From Paenibacillus thiaminolyticus (GTDB lineage Bacteria > Bacillota > Bacilli > Paenibacillales > Paenibacillaceae), in the NCBI RefSeq assembly GCF_007066085.1, contig NZ_CP041405.1, positions 5,673,501 through 5,737,500 of the forward strand: a stretch of DNA of 64,000 nt. Direction: 5' to 3'. Position numbers and translations under genes: made by a program. Shown one piece after another: positions 62,801-64,000 of this stretch. Each line of letters begins with the position of its first letter. The first letter of the stretch is position 1. The notes under the pieces were generated by a model. It had not been told where the DNA came from, ran no database searches, and saw only the letters and a program-made list of their open reading frames with translations.

Positions 62801-64000
62801 AGAGATTCAAGGAGCGGTGCCGCTTACGCCGATTCAGCACTGGTTTGCCGAGCGGGATCTGGCCGATGCGCATCATTTCAACCAAGCCGTGATGCTGTAC
62901 CGGGAGAGCCGGTTTGAGGTGGAGGCGCTGCACCTGACGATGAAGGGGATTACAGAACACCATGACGCGCTGCGAATGGTGTTCACGCCTACAGCGGATG
63001 GCAGTTATGCCGCTTGGAACCGTGCCGTGGATGAAGGGGAATGTTACGCCTTGGAAGTCTTCGACTTCCGGCAAGACCAGATTCGGCAAAATCATGATCG
63101 GCAGGATCCTGATTTGCAGGAAGAGCGGGAAGAGCAGGCGTGGAGCCGGTCAGTCGAAGCGAAGGCCCGCGAGCTGCAGGCCGGCATCAGCTTAGAGACT
63201 GGTCCGCTCGTGAAGCTGGGCTTATTCCAGTGCGGTGACGGTGATCATTTGCTCATCGTGATTCACCATTTGGTAATTGACGGTATATCCTGGCGGATCT
63301 TGCTGGAGGACCTCGCCATAGCGTACGAGCAGGCTGCAGAAGGACAGGACATTCGTCTGCCGCTGAAAACCGATTCGTTCCAACTCTGGTCGCAACAGCT
63401 GACTGCTTATGCTTCAAGTCCGGCTATGGAGGCGGAACGTGAATATTGGAGCCAGATGGCGGGACGGGAACAAATGCCATTGCCGAAGGATAACGATCAA
63501 GGCGGAGACGCGGTCGAAAATAGCGCAACGTTGACCTTGCAATGGTCCCGGCGCGAAACGCAGCAGTTATTAACTCAAGCGAACCGGGCATACGGGACGG
63601 AGATTAACGATCTGCTGCTGACCGCGCTTGGAATGGCGATTCAAGAATGGACGGGTAGCGAGCAGGTTGCCGTCAATCTGGAAGGGCACGGCAGGGAATC
63701 TATCCTGCCGGATGTGGACGTCAGCCGTACGGTGGGTTGGTTCACGAGTGCGTATCCGGTCATGCTGGACATGAAAGCGGATCTGGATCTGCCGCGGCGC
63801 ATTAAGCTGGTCAAGGAAACACTAAGAAGCATCCCGCATAAAGGCGTCGGCTACGGCATTTTGCACTATCTGGCCTCGCCGGGTGAGGATAATATCCGGG
63901 CGTTGGCGCCTGAGATCTCGTTTAACTACTTGGGACAGTTCGACCAGGATTTGCAGAACAGCGGGCTGCGGATCTCGCCGCTTTCGTCCGGGGATGCGGC
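32871..64000 (+). CDS. Giant non-ribosomal peptide synthetase, nine modules visible, incomplete at window end
   Basis: One uninterrupted frame of at least 10,376 codons (>1.1 MDa) that runs off the window. The domain order is C-A-T six times, C-A-T-E, C-A-T, C-A-T-E. All C domains keep HHxxxDG, all A domains keep the SGTTG or SGTSG phosphate loop, and T domains keep GGHSL. The two T domains before E carry GGDSI. The first C domain has no module before it and resembles starter C domains of lipopeptide synthetases (LTEAQRRVWY), so the product is probably N-acylated. C8, which follows an E domain, is clearly of a different type (LTPMQQGMLFH), as expected for a D-specific C domain. ATG 32871 (10 bases after GGGAG) or 32865 is the start. 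No thioesterase, MbtH or transport gene lies in the window. Confidence 0.93.
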   Translation, partial: MSNNRKESQLTLKNTWTLTEAQRRVWYMELLNPNTTVAALNSLLTLQGTIVEEKIIQSIQMLASRHDSLRVRLKQMDGQEPQIYVVPFEPFHVDVLDVSGEGAEAWQEIVDLRSRQPFALFDSPLFEFTLFRTGELEARLFLKIHHVIADGYSLNLLGNEIIQTYMSLLRNEEPPMEPAPSFTELLASEDTYLASSRFLKDKAYWDKEFSTLPPITSLAFSERAAQTATSAASYSQHQLPLSACKDIHQFCEKHQVSAFNLLVTALCLYLARICGEEEVVLGTMYANRTSVDQKTMVGMLVSTTPFRLRVDASLSFADLLKQVKMKQGELIRHQKYPYNRIIPELRERFGFTGALLPIFFNYHPLAWDTVPEDAPIQYDTMPLGNGHQDNELTVHIRENVKTGEMAVQIDYLTDLFAAEDMDRLFARLMHVLREGMAAPMQAVEQVNVMPPEECHEILQAFSIGRNIGRQPDGLLHELFEEQAAKTPERMAVLSGLDGTSLTYGQLNERANKLARTLCNLGIGMGQPVAILGERSPAIVTAVLAVLKAGGAFVPLDHALPSDRLAYMVADSGANILLMVDSVGFALPDGCRVLDLRQEECYAGDASNLRLPCRPEQLAYLIYTSGTTGTPKGVMVEHQSWMQTAWAWRQEYKLEEMEIRLLQLASFSFDVFAGDLARTLPNGGMMVFCPDEVRLQLPRLHRMIVECGITLLESTPALLVPLMDYIYEHRLGTGRLELLILGSDRLAATDFRRLHSRFGSDMRILNSYGVTEACIDASYYEVEQGEQPPGEGNVPIGKPLPHVKLYVLGRGGTLQPVGVPGELCIGGEGVARGYLNRPELTSERFVEDPYAAGGRIYLTGDQARWLPDGNLEFLGRLDDQLSIRGYRVEPGEIEAQLMQFGGIREAVVAVMPDRQGEPVLCAYYTGETELEITETRSVLSSMLPDYMVPAIYMRLERLPLTPNSKVDRKALPKPDAIASRKEYVRPTTDAEQKMALLWQEVLNKEFVGLHDNFFELGGHSLKAMTLLTRIHQEFRSEIGLRDIFQTTNLKTLTQAVTSAAERAYEDLLPAPKQAYYPLSSAQTRLYVLHQLDEAGLGYNMPAAFQLAGPLDKERLEAAFQSLINRHEALRTSFTVVDGEPMQEIHDEVSFSVSCEDTDEGRADEQIRTFIRPFDLGAAPLLRTKVIQLGEERHLLLFDMHHIISDGISVQILTEELAALYAGEELNPLRLQYKDYAVWQQEYRQSQAYAKQEAYWLKEMAGELPVLSLPADYPRPAMRSIEGGRADFELKGELAEGVRKLAQESGSTVYMVLLAAYSTLLSRLSGQEEIIVGTPVAGRPHADLASMLGMFVNTLALRTHPAGDKRFSVHLQEIRQTALSAFDHGDFPFEELVDQVVRERDTSRNPIFDAMLVLQNTEHEVLQLPGLRLSSYPFDYIASKFDLTLTVTEEAGGFSFTWEYAAALFSHDTIERWTGCFLELLRQAVASPHARLDEYILVTGQERQLLLEHFAGTKAEYRPEATVLTLFEEQVALTPDLPAVIFGDEELSYRELNERAEQRGAVLCAQGVGAETIAAVMMHRSCDMAVGLIAVLKAGGAYLPIDPQFPMERIRYMLSDSRPKVLLTSIEHKSLAEEIGSDIPVIYFEDNECQDRAAESLKRTVAPAHLAYVIYTSGTTGASKGVMIEHGSLANTIQWKADHYRFSAGDKALMLNPFIFDSFVTHFFGPLVSGAAVVLLNDHDSKEPSAIREVIAKRRITHMQSPPSFYSALLESMDPDDWHTVRSAVLAGEAVGMALIRRLKAMNRDMELMNEYGPTENTVVTTATELVEEKAVTIGRPIPNTRVYILTSQGLLTPLGVPGELCIAGSGVARGYINQPQLTADKFTSDPFVPGERMYRTGDWARWLPDGTLEYLGRIDHQVKIRGNRIELGDIEAHLMTLPGIREAAVTVVGEAGDNLSLCAYFVAERDYPVKELRAALGHTLPSYMIPAYFIPMEQMPLTANGKLDRRALPLPDGRLEKDSSYIAPRNPAEQEMAEVWQEVLGVRPLGVRDDFFERGGHSLKGAVLVSRIQKRLQADITLRDLFQHPTVETLAEVIASRKNKAFHGIEQADSREHYPLTSAQKRMYVLQQLDGAELSYNMPAVLRMEGKLNRLLLESSLQQLVARHDSLRTSFIMADGEPVQRIHEKMKLAVDYCEAGEEQLHSIIAAFIHPFDLSQAPLLRVKIVRAANRLHYVLLDMHHIISDGVSMDIFVEEFTKLYAGEALVPLKLQYKDYAVWQQEYVLSDAYRQQEKYWLDQLAGELPVLQLPTDFARPALRSFAGDRVDFKLGRTLSEAVQQLALDTGVTVYMVFLAAYSTLLSRLSGDEEVIVGSPVAGRPHADLADMMGMFVNTLALRTFPSGQKAFTEYLEEIKQTALDAFEHGEYPFEELVDRIVTQRDMSRNPLFDAVFVLQNAENSQLDLPDLTVESYPFADAQAKFDLTLMISEGAEGYHGSLEFATALFTRDTVERWAGHLTELLDHVTSEPDTTLAEARLMSGSAELNQLITYSGLPVQDKPRMTIHQRFEEIARLYPERTAIVCGERHLTYAELQLQARLAAARLRREGIRPRAAVAILAERSIEFVVAVLGIVQAGGVYVPLDPDAPAERHLYILGDCGAEFLLAVPNSRVPASYPGKVIMLDDGALVNGALEALEELEELEALEASAASEALEALERGEANGCSCDDPAYILYTSGTTGRPKGVLVTHGNVINLVNNAGYVRFHADHRFAQTGAVSFDAATFEIFGALLHGSSLHPVEKDVLLDARRMGAFMAEHGITVMFLTTSLFHQLADEEAGLFAGVEHLIMGGEVLSPKHAYAVKEACPGLTIWNGYGPTENTTFSTAFAVEEPHNKHNIPIGRPIEGTTAYVLSARGQLLPVGVPGELCLGGGGVAAGYWNLPELTEEKFVPDPWIEGGRMYRTGDLARWLPDGTLEYWGRIDQQVKIRGYRIELGEIEARLLLHADIRQAAVVTWAERPGSEGLCAYYVSSKRLEPAELRHFLSIALPEYMVPAHFVHLSELPLTRNGKLDRKALPEPAEDMATASRYIAPRTATEARLAELWQEVLHVSQVGIRDNFFELGGHSLRAMILVSRIHQSLGIPIAIRDVFRSPTVEAMALTVDGTARDAQEALRPAGQREYYPLSSAQRRLYVLQQLEGAERSYNMPAAMLLEGQLDRARLEFALQELAARHEVLRTRFDFVNGEPVQIICPEVDFSLSFRDAEEDQLQEILQNFIRPFDLGQAPLLRIQLIKLADMRHLLLFDMHHIISDGTSMEILIKEMTSLYMRESLPQLSLHYKDYAVWQNAKEHSEEYARHKEYWLEQLAGELPILSLPSDFVRPPVQSFEGSRLDFNIDAELTGKLRKLAQSTGTTLFMVLLSAYSAFLSRISGQEDMIVGTPIAGRPHADLSNILGMFVNTLAIRSMPSREKTFAAYLEEVKQIAIEAFEHADYPFEELVDQVVQQRDISRNPIFDVMFALQNMEQSELRMEEVEVSRYELENSTAKFDLSLFISEQGDQLHCSLEYATALFESGTIGRWQENFIQLLRHAVDEPGIALGKVTLLSEQERNTLAAWHDGPATELPDTTIHQLFREQAAKTPDGIALVVGDTMLTYRELDQLSDQLSLALQHRNIGAGSIVGLMAGRSPYMTIGLLGILKAGAAFLPVDPSYPAERIAYMLEDSQAACLLIDSARTGQRLAYDGETLIISDLFAANHNVRGDREPAEISLGEQNGLPLYVIYTSGTTGNPKGVILKHRNLINLVLYQHKHTSIPFHKNVLQYASYSFDVSYQEIFTTLLAGGTLHVVDEEMRRDPIALFRYIEDQGIETIYLPAFFVKFAWNDPAYEFAWPSSVRHIITAGEALVAGKPLQRYLRERGVTLHNHYGPSETHVATTYTVTPNDVVTELPPIGRPISNSSVYILDPLGCPQPIGVAGELCIGGACVGEGYLKQPERTRERFISNPFSSGERMYRTGEWARWLADGNIEYLGRMDHQVKIRGYRIELGEIETRLLGVKGIREAAVLVHRDEYGSNELCAYIAGEREFSYTELREALGTVMPDYMIPSSFVQLGQLPVTRNGKVDRRALPKPDGAKAGKAYEAPRTNMEAKLALLWQDVLGVERVGIHDNFFELGGHSLRAMTLASRIHQTLDVEVPLRLLFQAPTVAGLAAALEAVACQSYEALLPVAKQAYYPVSSAQKRLYLLQQLEGAGLSYNMPVALQLEGTLDKVRLEDALQAMIERHEPLRTSFMVVDGEPVQRVEEDPALRVIYEKSEEADAEKRIQAFLRPFDLSEAPLLRMTVVRLAEDRHLLLFDMHHIISDGTSMNIFIEEFMKLYAGEPLEPLRLQYKDYAVWQRNYTQMPSYRELEAYWREQFAGELPVLTLPADHPRRAVRSFEGGQVDFELDSELATAMRELARANGATVYMVLLAAYSTLLSRLSGQEEIIVGSPVAGRPHADLESMLGMFVNTLALRMYPARDKSFAAYLQEVKQTAIGAFEHGNYPFEELVEQVVRRRDTSRNPLFDAMLVLQNTEQVELELSGLRLSSYPFDYNAAKFDVTLSVREHEEGIRCSLEYSSMLFDRETIERWADHFTELLRQVSANPQVKLGSACLLTAAEQEQLLVRFNDTKAPIPEGASISSLFERQAAKTPDRPAVVCAGRGLTYRELEEQANRIARWLHAHGVTEEERVGVLMNRSPQLIAGLLGILKAGAAYVPIDPMLPKERMEGMIRDSGMQVMLTDSAQLGMVTGLQDTSLRHVLCQDDALTEELVGWTNHVVDQAGGHEGNKISLGGESISLSSAEELAEYSSASIDVNIKPSGSAYVIYTSGTTGMPKGVVVEHRNAVNFISGMIRELPFGTHDSMLCITTVSFDIFAAESWVPLSCGMQIVLASEAAQQDPAVLAELLAQHPVQMAQLTPSRLMLLLADARSAAQLRSLTTLLVGGEAFPSTLYGQLRKYTDAALYNMYGPTETTVWSTFDRLEGEEQITIGRPMANTQAYVLNEALQPQPIGVAGELCIGGMGVARGYWARPELTAEKFVDSPFVAGERLYRTGDLARWLPDGRLEHLGRSDHQVKIRGYRIELGEIEARLLRIPGVSEAVVTAVEMQEHGQDLCAYLTGEYPLAAAELRAALAASLPSYMMPAHYMQLEKLPLTPNGKVDRRALPKPAGSGAAAGYVVPRTDVETKLAQLWQEVLGVERVGIHDDFFELGGHSLKAMTLVSKIHPSLGVELPLRQIFLSPTVEGLAAALMTMDGSTAYQALAPAGERAHYPLSSAQKRLYVLQQLEGAELSYNMPVALRLEGRLDRARLEAALQALIARHEALRTSFAVVDGEPVQRVQDEWAFSVSYEEAEEEEVEERIRAFLRPFDLSEAPLLRATVVRFDDTSHMLLFDMHHIISDGTSISILVDEFAKLYAGEALEPLPLQYKDYAVWQREHYADSQAYEQLEAYWVEQLAGELPVLSLPADHPRPAVRSFEGGRVDVELDGDLAHAVRELARMSGATVYMVLLAAYSTLLARLGGQEEVIVGSPVAGRPHADLEGMLGMFVNTLALRTHPSGEKSFAAFLQEVKLTTIDAFEHGEYPFEELVERVVRQRDTSRNPLFDAMLVLQNMDQAELALPDLRLTPYLLEDTVAKFDLTLIVSEQGEGFSCRWEYSSALFTEETIRRWAEHFAELLRHVARQPDTALGAVSLLTAAQERQLMQEFNPPRIEPVGSKTILELFEEQVLLNPNRTAVVFNNRDMSYAELNDRASRLAQALRQRGAGSEDIVGVLVTRSAWLVVAVLAVWKAGAAYLPLDADYPAERIAYMLEESRARLLLTEREYGEEWGASYDVLCLEDDDAAVAEGISLQLPEPGHLAYIIFTSGTTGKPKGVMIEHGHLIERIFAWNQAYGLDSQEIRLLQMASFSFDVFVEDMARTLPFGGTMVICPSELRLQPAAIAGLIRTHAITLLNSTPSFVMSIMKYIDERKVDIPSLRLLILGGDRCLHPDFHWLLERFGHTMRIINCYGVTEATVDSSFYEWTGAPEQYPLTPSGYVPIGRPFPNVRLYVVNPQYGNLQPIGVYGELYIGGAGVGRGYMNRPRLSEEKFIPSFFMEGERLYKTGDLVRWLPDGSLEFAGRNDHQVKIRGYRIELGEIEQHLTELEGVADSAVVACELKQGDLELCAYVVASKETEISSLRKALSARLPGFMVPAYFVRLEELPLTPNGKVDRRALPLPSKHGMAEGITAPRTKVQEKLAALFEEVLGVGRVGIHDNFFELGGHSLKAMTLVSKIHQALGVELPLRQLFLSPTVEGLAAELIATGGSAAYQALAPAGERAHYPLSSAQKRLYVLQQLEGAELSYNMPVALRLEGQLDRERLEAALQGLIARHESLRTSFAVVDGEPVQIVSDKVLCDMSYREAQEEEVEELIQAFLRPFDLSEAPLLRTTVIRLEATRHVLLFDMHHIISDGTSISILVDEFAKLYAGEALEPLKLQYKDYAVWQREHYADSQAYEQLEAYWVEQLGGELPVLSLPADYPRPVVRSFEGSRVDVELDGDLAHAVRELARTSGTTVYMVLLAAYSALLARLGGQKEVVVGSPVAGRPHADMEGMLGMFVNTLALRTYPSGEKSFATYLQEVKQTSLDAFEHGDYPFEELVERVVRQRDTSRNPLFDAMLVLQNMDQAELELPGLQLTSYPFESNVAKFDLTLSVSEQENGLRCSWEYAAMLFERSTIERWAGHFAELLRQSTMNPQVTLGSVGFLTAAEQEQLLTQFNESQQFNHDNGTAAVLSRGMDMTLHAMFEDQAAKTPERLAVECGEDALTYRELNERANRLARVVRRYGAGPESLVAVQLERSVNMAIALLAVLKAGAAYLPISPQDPAERVRFLLENSGATLLLSGTAQEAASCPVLGLDDDRIELESPEDLPSSANGDNLAYVIYTSGTSGQPKGVMVEHGSIVHTLQWKAETYDFDGGRVLHASPFVFDAFISHFFGPLVAGATVVMLRDEDLSDPAVIIRTLAEQKITHAQFPTGLLAALLEMLEPEQLATVRSVVTGGEKISAALIEKMLVYNHIKFVSEYGPTENSVVTAALPVSDPRQSHMLGRAIGQTKMYVLEANGQLQPIGVPGELCISGPGLARGYLNQPELTAERFAASPFAPGERIYRTGDLARWLPDGNLEYMGRMDAQVKIRGYRIEPGEIEAELLRSAQVSEAVVAALPDASGSMQLCAYVVGGELEPSELRSLLSTTLPAYMVPSFFVRLEQLPLTINGKIDPKALPKPDAAMAHVPYAAPRTSAEQALVTVWQQVLGVPRIGIHDSFFELGGDSIKAIQAVSRLMQAGYKLNMKDLFRYPAAAQLSDHIVPVSRIAEQGEIQGAVPLTPIQHWFAERDLADAHHFNQAVMLYREERFDVQALHLAMKKITVHHDALRMVFTPTADGSYAAWNRAVDEGECYGLEVFDFRQEYELQEERAEPAWSRSVEAKARELQAGISLETGPLVKLGLFQCGDGDHLLIVIHHLVVDGISWRILLEDLAIAYEQAAQGQDIRLPLKTDSFQLWSQQLTAYASSPAMETERDYWSQMAGREQMPLPKDNDQGGDAVENSATLTLQWSRRETQQLLTEANRAYGTEINDLLLTALGMAIQEWTGSEQVAVLLEGHGRESILPDVDVSRTVGWFTSAYPVMLDMKADLELPRRIKLVKETLRSIPHKGVGYGILRYLTSSNIQAADPEIAFNYLGQFDQDLQNSALQISPLSSGDAASRRQKRAATLDFNGLIAEGTLTLNLSYSAEQYRKKTMQRLAKRLKHHLQEVIRHCAAKESVELTPSDVLQQGMTIEELEALVQRNRSVGDVENVYALTPMQQGMLFHSRLDPQSGAYVNQMLISLQGELDPAALERSWNTVIQRHAVLRTSVDSGWRNQPLQVVYRSRTLKIAYTDLSMKSAAEQERELALLKEEDRKRGFRVESDGLMRVTIVRTGPDSHQLLWSFHHILMDGWCLPLVVKEVLEAYAALCKEEEPQLPRVSEYSEYIRWLSEQDGQAASEYWADMLAGFEQAAELPGRQRQAQGYEARRATCSLDRKLTERISQAAREQGVTVNTLLQTAWGLLLHKYSGTHDAVFGSVVSGRPADLPGVEGMIGLFINTIPVRVKSEAGDAVARVLQQVQEQALASQAYDYYPLHEIQAQSSKNRELFDHILVFENYPVEEQTGSIGDASGLNITGVQAEEQTNYDLNVMILPGEEMTLHFDYNAQVYERDGIERLQRHLLHIVEQIAAESSIPVQELELLTMVEREQLLVQFNDTQAAIPEEASIPSLFERQAAQTPDRPAVVFADQCLTYRELEEQANRIAQWLRAHGVSAEDRVGVLMNRSPRLIAGLLGILKAGAAYVPIDPILPKKRMVAMIRDSGMKVMLTDSVQLGMVTDLHKTSLRHVLCPDDALTEELVGRTGQVDQAGENEGNKISLGGERISLSFAKQLAEHSSAPVGVEIKPTGSAYVIYTSGTTGTPKGVVVEHGNAVNFISGMIRELPFGTHDSMLCITTVSFDIFAAESWVPLSCGMQVVLAGEEAQQDAAVLAELLAQHPVQMMQLTPSRLMLLLGDARSAAQLRSIETLLVGGEAFPSTLYEQLREHTDAAVYNMYGPTETTVWSTFDRLEGEERISIGRPMANTQAYVLNEVLQPQPIGVAGELCIGGAGVARGYWARPELTAEKFVDSPFVPGERLYRTGDLARWLPDGRLQHLGRIDHQVKIRGYRIELGEIEARLLRIPGVSEAVVTVVEAKDTKENAQELCAYVTGGHPLEAAELRAALAESLPSYMMPSHFVQLEELPLTPNGKVDRRALPKPAGSAGSGAAAEYTAPRTDVEAKLAQLWQEVLGVERVGIYDNFFELGGHSLKAMTLVSKIHQALEIELPLRQLFLSPTVEGLAAELMATGGSAAYQALAPAGERMHYPLSSAQKRLYVLQQLEGAELSYNMPVALRLEGQLDRERLEAALQGLIARHESLRTSFAVVDGEPVQIVSDKVLCDMSYREAQEEEVEELIQAFLRPFDLSEAPLLRTTVIRLEATRHVLLFDMHHIISDGTSISILVDEFAKLYAGAALEPLKLQYKDYAVWQREHYADSQAYEQLEAYWVEQLGGELPVLSLPADYPRPVVRSFEGSRVDVELDGDLAHAVRELARTSGTTVYMVLLAAYSALLARLGGQKEVVVGSPVAGRPHADMEGMLGMFVNTLALRTHPSGEKSFATYLQEVKQTSLDAFEHGDYPFEELVERVVRQRDTSRNPLFDAMLVLQNMDQAELELPGLQLTSYPFESNVAKFDLTLSVSEQENGMRCSWEYAAMLFERSTIERWAGHFAELLRQSTMNPQVTLGSVGFLTAAEQEQLLTQFNESQQFNHDNGTAAVLSRGMDMTLHAMFEDQAAKTPERLAVECGEDALTYRELNERANRLARVVRRYGAGPESLVAVQLERSVNMAIALLAVLKAGAAYLPISPQDPADRVRFLLENSGATLLLSGTAQEAASCPVLGLDDDRIELESPEALPSSANGDNLAYVIYTSGTSGQPKGVMVEHGSIVHTLQWKTATYGFNGGRVLHASPFVFDASITHFFGPFVAGATVVMLRDEELSDPAAIISTLAEQKITHAQFTTGLLAALLEMIGPEQLATVRSVVTGGEKISAALIRKMLTHRQIKFVSEYGPTENSVVTAALPVSDPRQSHMLGTAIGQTKMYVLDANGQLQPIGVPGELCISGPGLARGYLNQTELTAERFAASPFALGERIYRTGDLARWLPDGNLEYMGRMDAQVKIRGYRIEPGEIEAELLRSAQVSEAVVAALPDAAGSMQLCAYVVGGELEPSELRSLLSTTLPAYMVPSFFVRLEQLPLTANGKIDLKGLPKPDAAMAHAPYVSPRTPAEQALVTVWQQVLGVPRIGIHDSFFELGGDSIKAIQAMSRLMQAGYKLDMKDLFRYPAAAQLSDHIAPVSRIAEQGEIQGAVPLTPIQHWFAERDLADAHHFNQAVMLYRESRFEVEALHLTMKGITEHHDALRMVFTPTADGSYAAWNRAVDEGECYALEVFDFRQDQIRQNHDRQDPDLQEEREEQAWSRSVEAKARELQAGISLETGPLVKLGLFQCGDGDHLLIVIHHLVIDGISWRILLEDLAIAYEQAAEGQDIRLPLKTDSFQLWSQQLTAYASSPAMEAEREYWSQMAGREQMPLPKDNDQGGDAVENSATLTLQWSRRETQQLLTQANRAYGTEINDLLLTALGMAIQEWTGSEQVAVNLEGHGRESILPDVDVSRTVGWFTSAYPVMLDMKADLDLPRRIKLVKETLRSIPHKGVGYGILHYLASPGEDNIRALAPEISFNYLGQFDQDLQNSGLRISPLSSGDA
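32900..36040 (+). other. NRPS module 1: starter C, A (Orn), T
   Basis: The C domain spans about 32900-34240, with HHVIADG near 33302. The A domain spans about 34290-35790; its pocket residues, read against GrsA, are D-V-G-E-I-G-S-I-D, identical to the code known for ornithine in gramicidin S and fengycin synthetases. The T domain is about 35826-36040, with LGGHSL near 35911. The first residue is therefore predicted as L-Orn, acylated by the starter C domain. Confidence 0.85.
36080..39150 (+). other. NRPS module 2: C, A (unassigned), T
   Basis: C about 36087-37390 (HHIISDG near 36466), A about 37410-38910, T about 38930-39140 (ERGGHSL). The pocket residues read D-S-T-Q-V-A-E-V-V. I know no exact match. 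The core FIFDSFVTHFFGPL is shared in outline with modules 7 and 9, so the three A domains form one subfamily, possibly for related side chains. Confidence 0.8.
39200..42330 (+). other. NRPS module 3: C, A (Val/Ile) with a repeat insertion, T
   Basis: C about 39200-40490, A about 40545-42080, T about 42110-42330. Pocket residues D-A-F-F-I-G-G-T-F are one step from the Val code D-A-F-W-I-G-G-T-F of gramicidin S synthetase; Ile is possible. Between motifs A2 and A3 the domain carries a ~30-residue Leu/Glu/Ala repeat encoded by 40921-41015 (see findings). Confidence 0.8.
42380..45465 (+). other. NRPS module 4: C, A (Pro), T
   Basis: C about 42385-43680 (HHIISDG near 42763), A about 43720-45230, T about 45250-45460. 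Pocket residues D-V-Q-Y-I-A-H-V-A follow the proline pattern (D-V-Q-x-I-A-H-V-V). The last variable position is read as Ala but depends on alignment. Proline is the best prediction. Confidence 0.75.
45510..48700 (+). other. NRPS module 5: C, A (Gly-like), T
   Basis: C about 45520-46810 (HHIISDG near 45897), A about 46850-48450, T about 48480-48700. Pocket residues D-I-A-Q-L-G-M-V-W differ from the glycine code D-I-L-Q-L-G-M-V-W at one position (Leu to Ala), so Gly or another small residue is likely. The A domain has an extra ~50-residue acidic/Ser linker before the SGTTG loop and is closely similar to that of module 8. Confidence 0.75.
48750..51840 (+). other. NRPS module 6: C, A (basic residue), T
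   Basis: C about 48755-50040 (HHIISDG near 49128), A about 50090-51600, T about 51630-51840. Pocket residues D-V-E-N-I-G-C-V-D have acidic positions at both ends, and the domain shares YGVTE and LLILG with the Orn domain of module 1. A basic amino acid (Lys, Orn, Dab or Arg) is likely; which one is unclear. Confidence 0.7.
51890..56410 (+). other. NRPS module 7: C, A (unassigned), T, E
   Basis: C about 51897-53190, A about 53275-54720, T about 54760-54965 with GGDSIKAIQ, E about 55010-56400 with HHLVVDGISWR. Pocket residues read D-A-S-Q-V-G-E-V-V. The E domain would give a D-residue. The whole module is duplicated as module 9 at an offset of 7806 bases. Confidence 0.85.
56430..59655 (+). other. 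NRPS module 8: D-type C, A (Gly-like), T
   Basis: C about 56430-57740 is diverged from all other C domains here (LTPMQQGMLFHSRL, SFHHILMDGWC), fitting a D-L condensation after the E domain of module 7. A about 57770-59390 has the same pocket residues as module 5 (D-I-A-Q-L-G-M-V-W). T about 59440-59655. Confidence 0.8.
59700..64000 (+). other. NRPS module 9: C, A (unassigned), T, E (E cut by window end)
   Basis: C about 59700-61000 is almost identical in DNA to C7. A about 61080-62530 has pocket residues D-A-T-Q-V-G-E-V-V, one step from A7. T about 62565-62770 has GGDSI. E begins at ~62815 and continues beyond the window; it carries a 30-base in-frame insertion relative to E7. Confidence 0.85.

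Overview
The window looks like a chromosomal segment of a Paenibacillus-type Firmicute. The evidence is strong AGGAGG-type ribosome binding sites, frequent TTG starts, consensus sigma-A promoters, a sigma-D-like promoter before a chemoreceptor, a YhaM-type exoribonuclease, and a giant lipopeptide-type NRPS. No rRNA, tRNA, CRISPR array or origin was seen.

Layout. 1-2.6 kb: the 3' end of a thiazole/oxazole-modified peptide (TOMM) gene set, with a maturation protein fragment and a fused E1-like/YcaO cyclodehydratase. 2.6-6.6 kb: a decayed MocR/GntR regulator beside a PNPOx-family flavoprotein, a sensor kinase lacking its phosphoacceptor histidine, and a TetR/SDR pair with matching operators. 6.65-8.3 kb: a decayed IS4-family element that has split a Rho-independent terminator. 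8.3-13.2 kb: an XRE regulator/Ntn-hydrolase pair with mirrored operators, a small membrane protein, an Rrf2 regulator, and a chemoreceptor with a structured leader. 13.2-22.8 kb: an esterase, an EAL-domain remnant, a 1010-residue TPM/coiled-coil protein, a C45 acyltransferase-like protein, an AraC/GyrI-like regulator, yhaM and an NRAMP-family transporter. 22.8-25.2 kb: a repeat-rich, gene-poor stretch with an IS256 remnant. 25.2-31.2 kb: an IclR regulator divergent from a PotD/A/B/C-like ABC importer plus an M20 peptidase, probably an import-and-hydrolyse operon.

31.6 kb to the window end: a biosynthetic gene cluster. A PrnB-like protein (indoleamine/tryptophan dioxygenase superfamily) precedes one NRPS reading frame that runs from 32.87 kb past the window end, at least 10,376 codons. 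It encodes nine C-A-T modules, with epimerization domains in modules 7 and 9; the ninth E domain is cut by the window edge. The N-terminal condensation domain suggests an acylated start. Specificity residues read by eye suggest Orn, unknown, Val/Ile, Pro, Gly-like, a basic residue, unknown (D), Gly-like, unknown (D). Modules 7 and 9 are a recent near-identical duplication whose differences concentrate in the substrate-binding part of the A domain. The PrnB-like protein plus giant NRPS is the most unusual system in the window.
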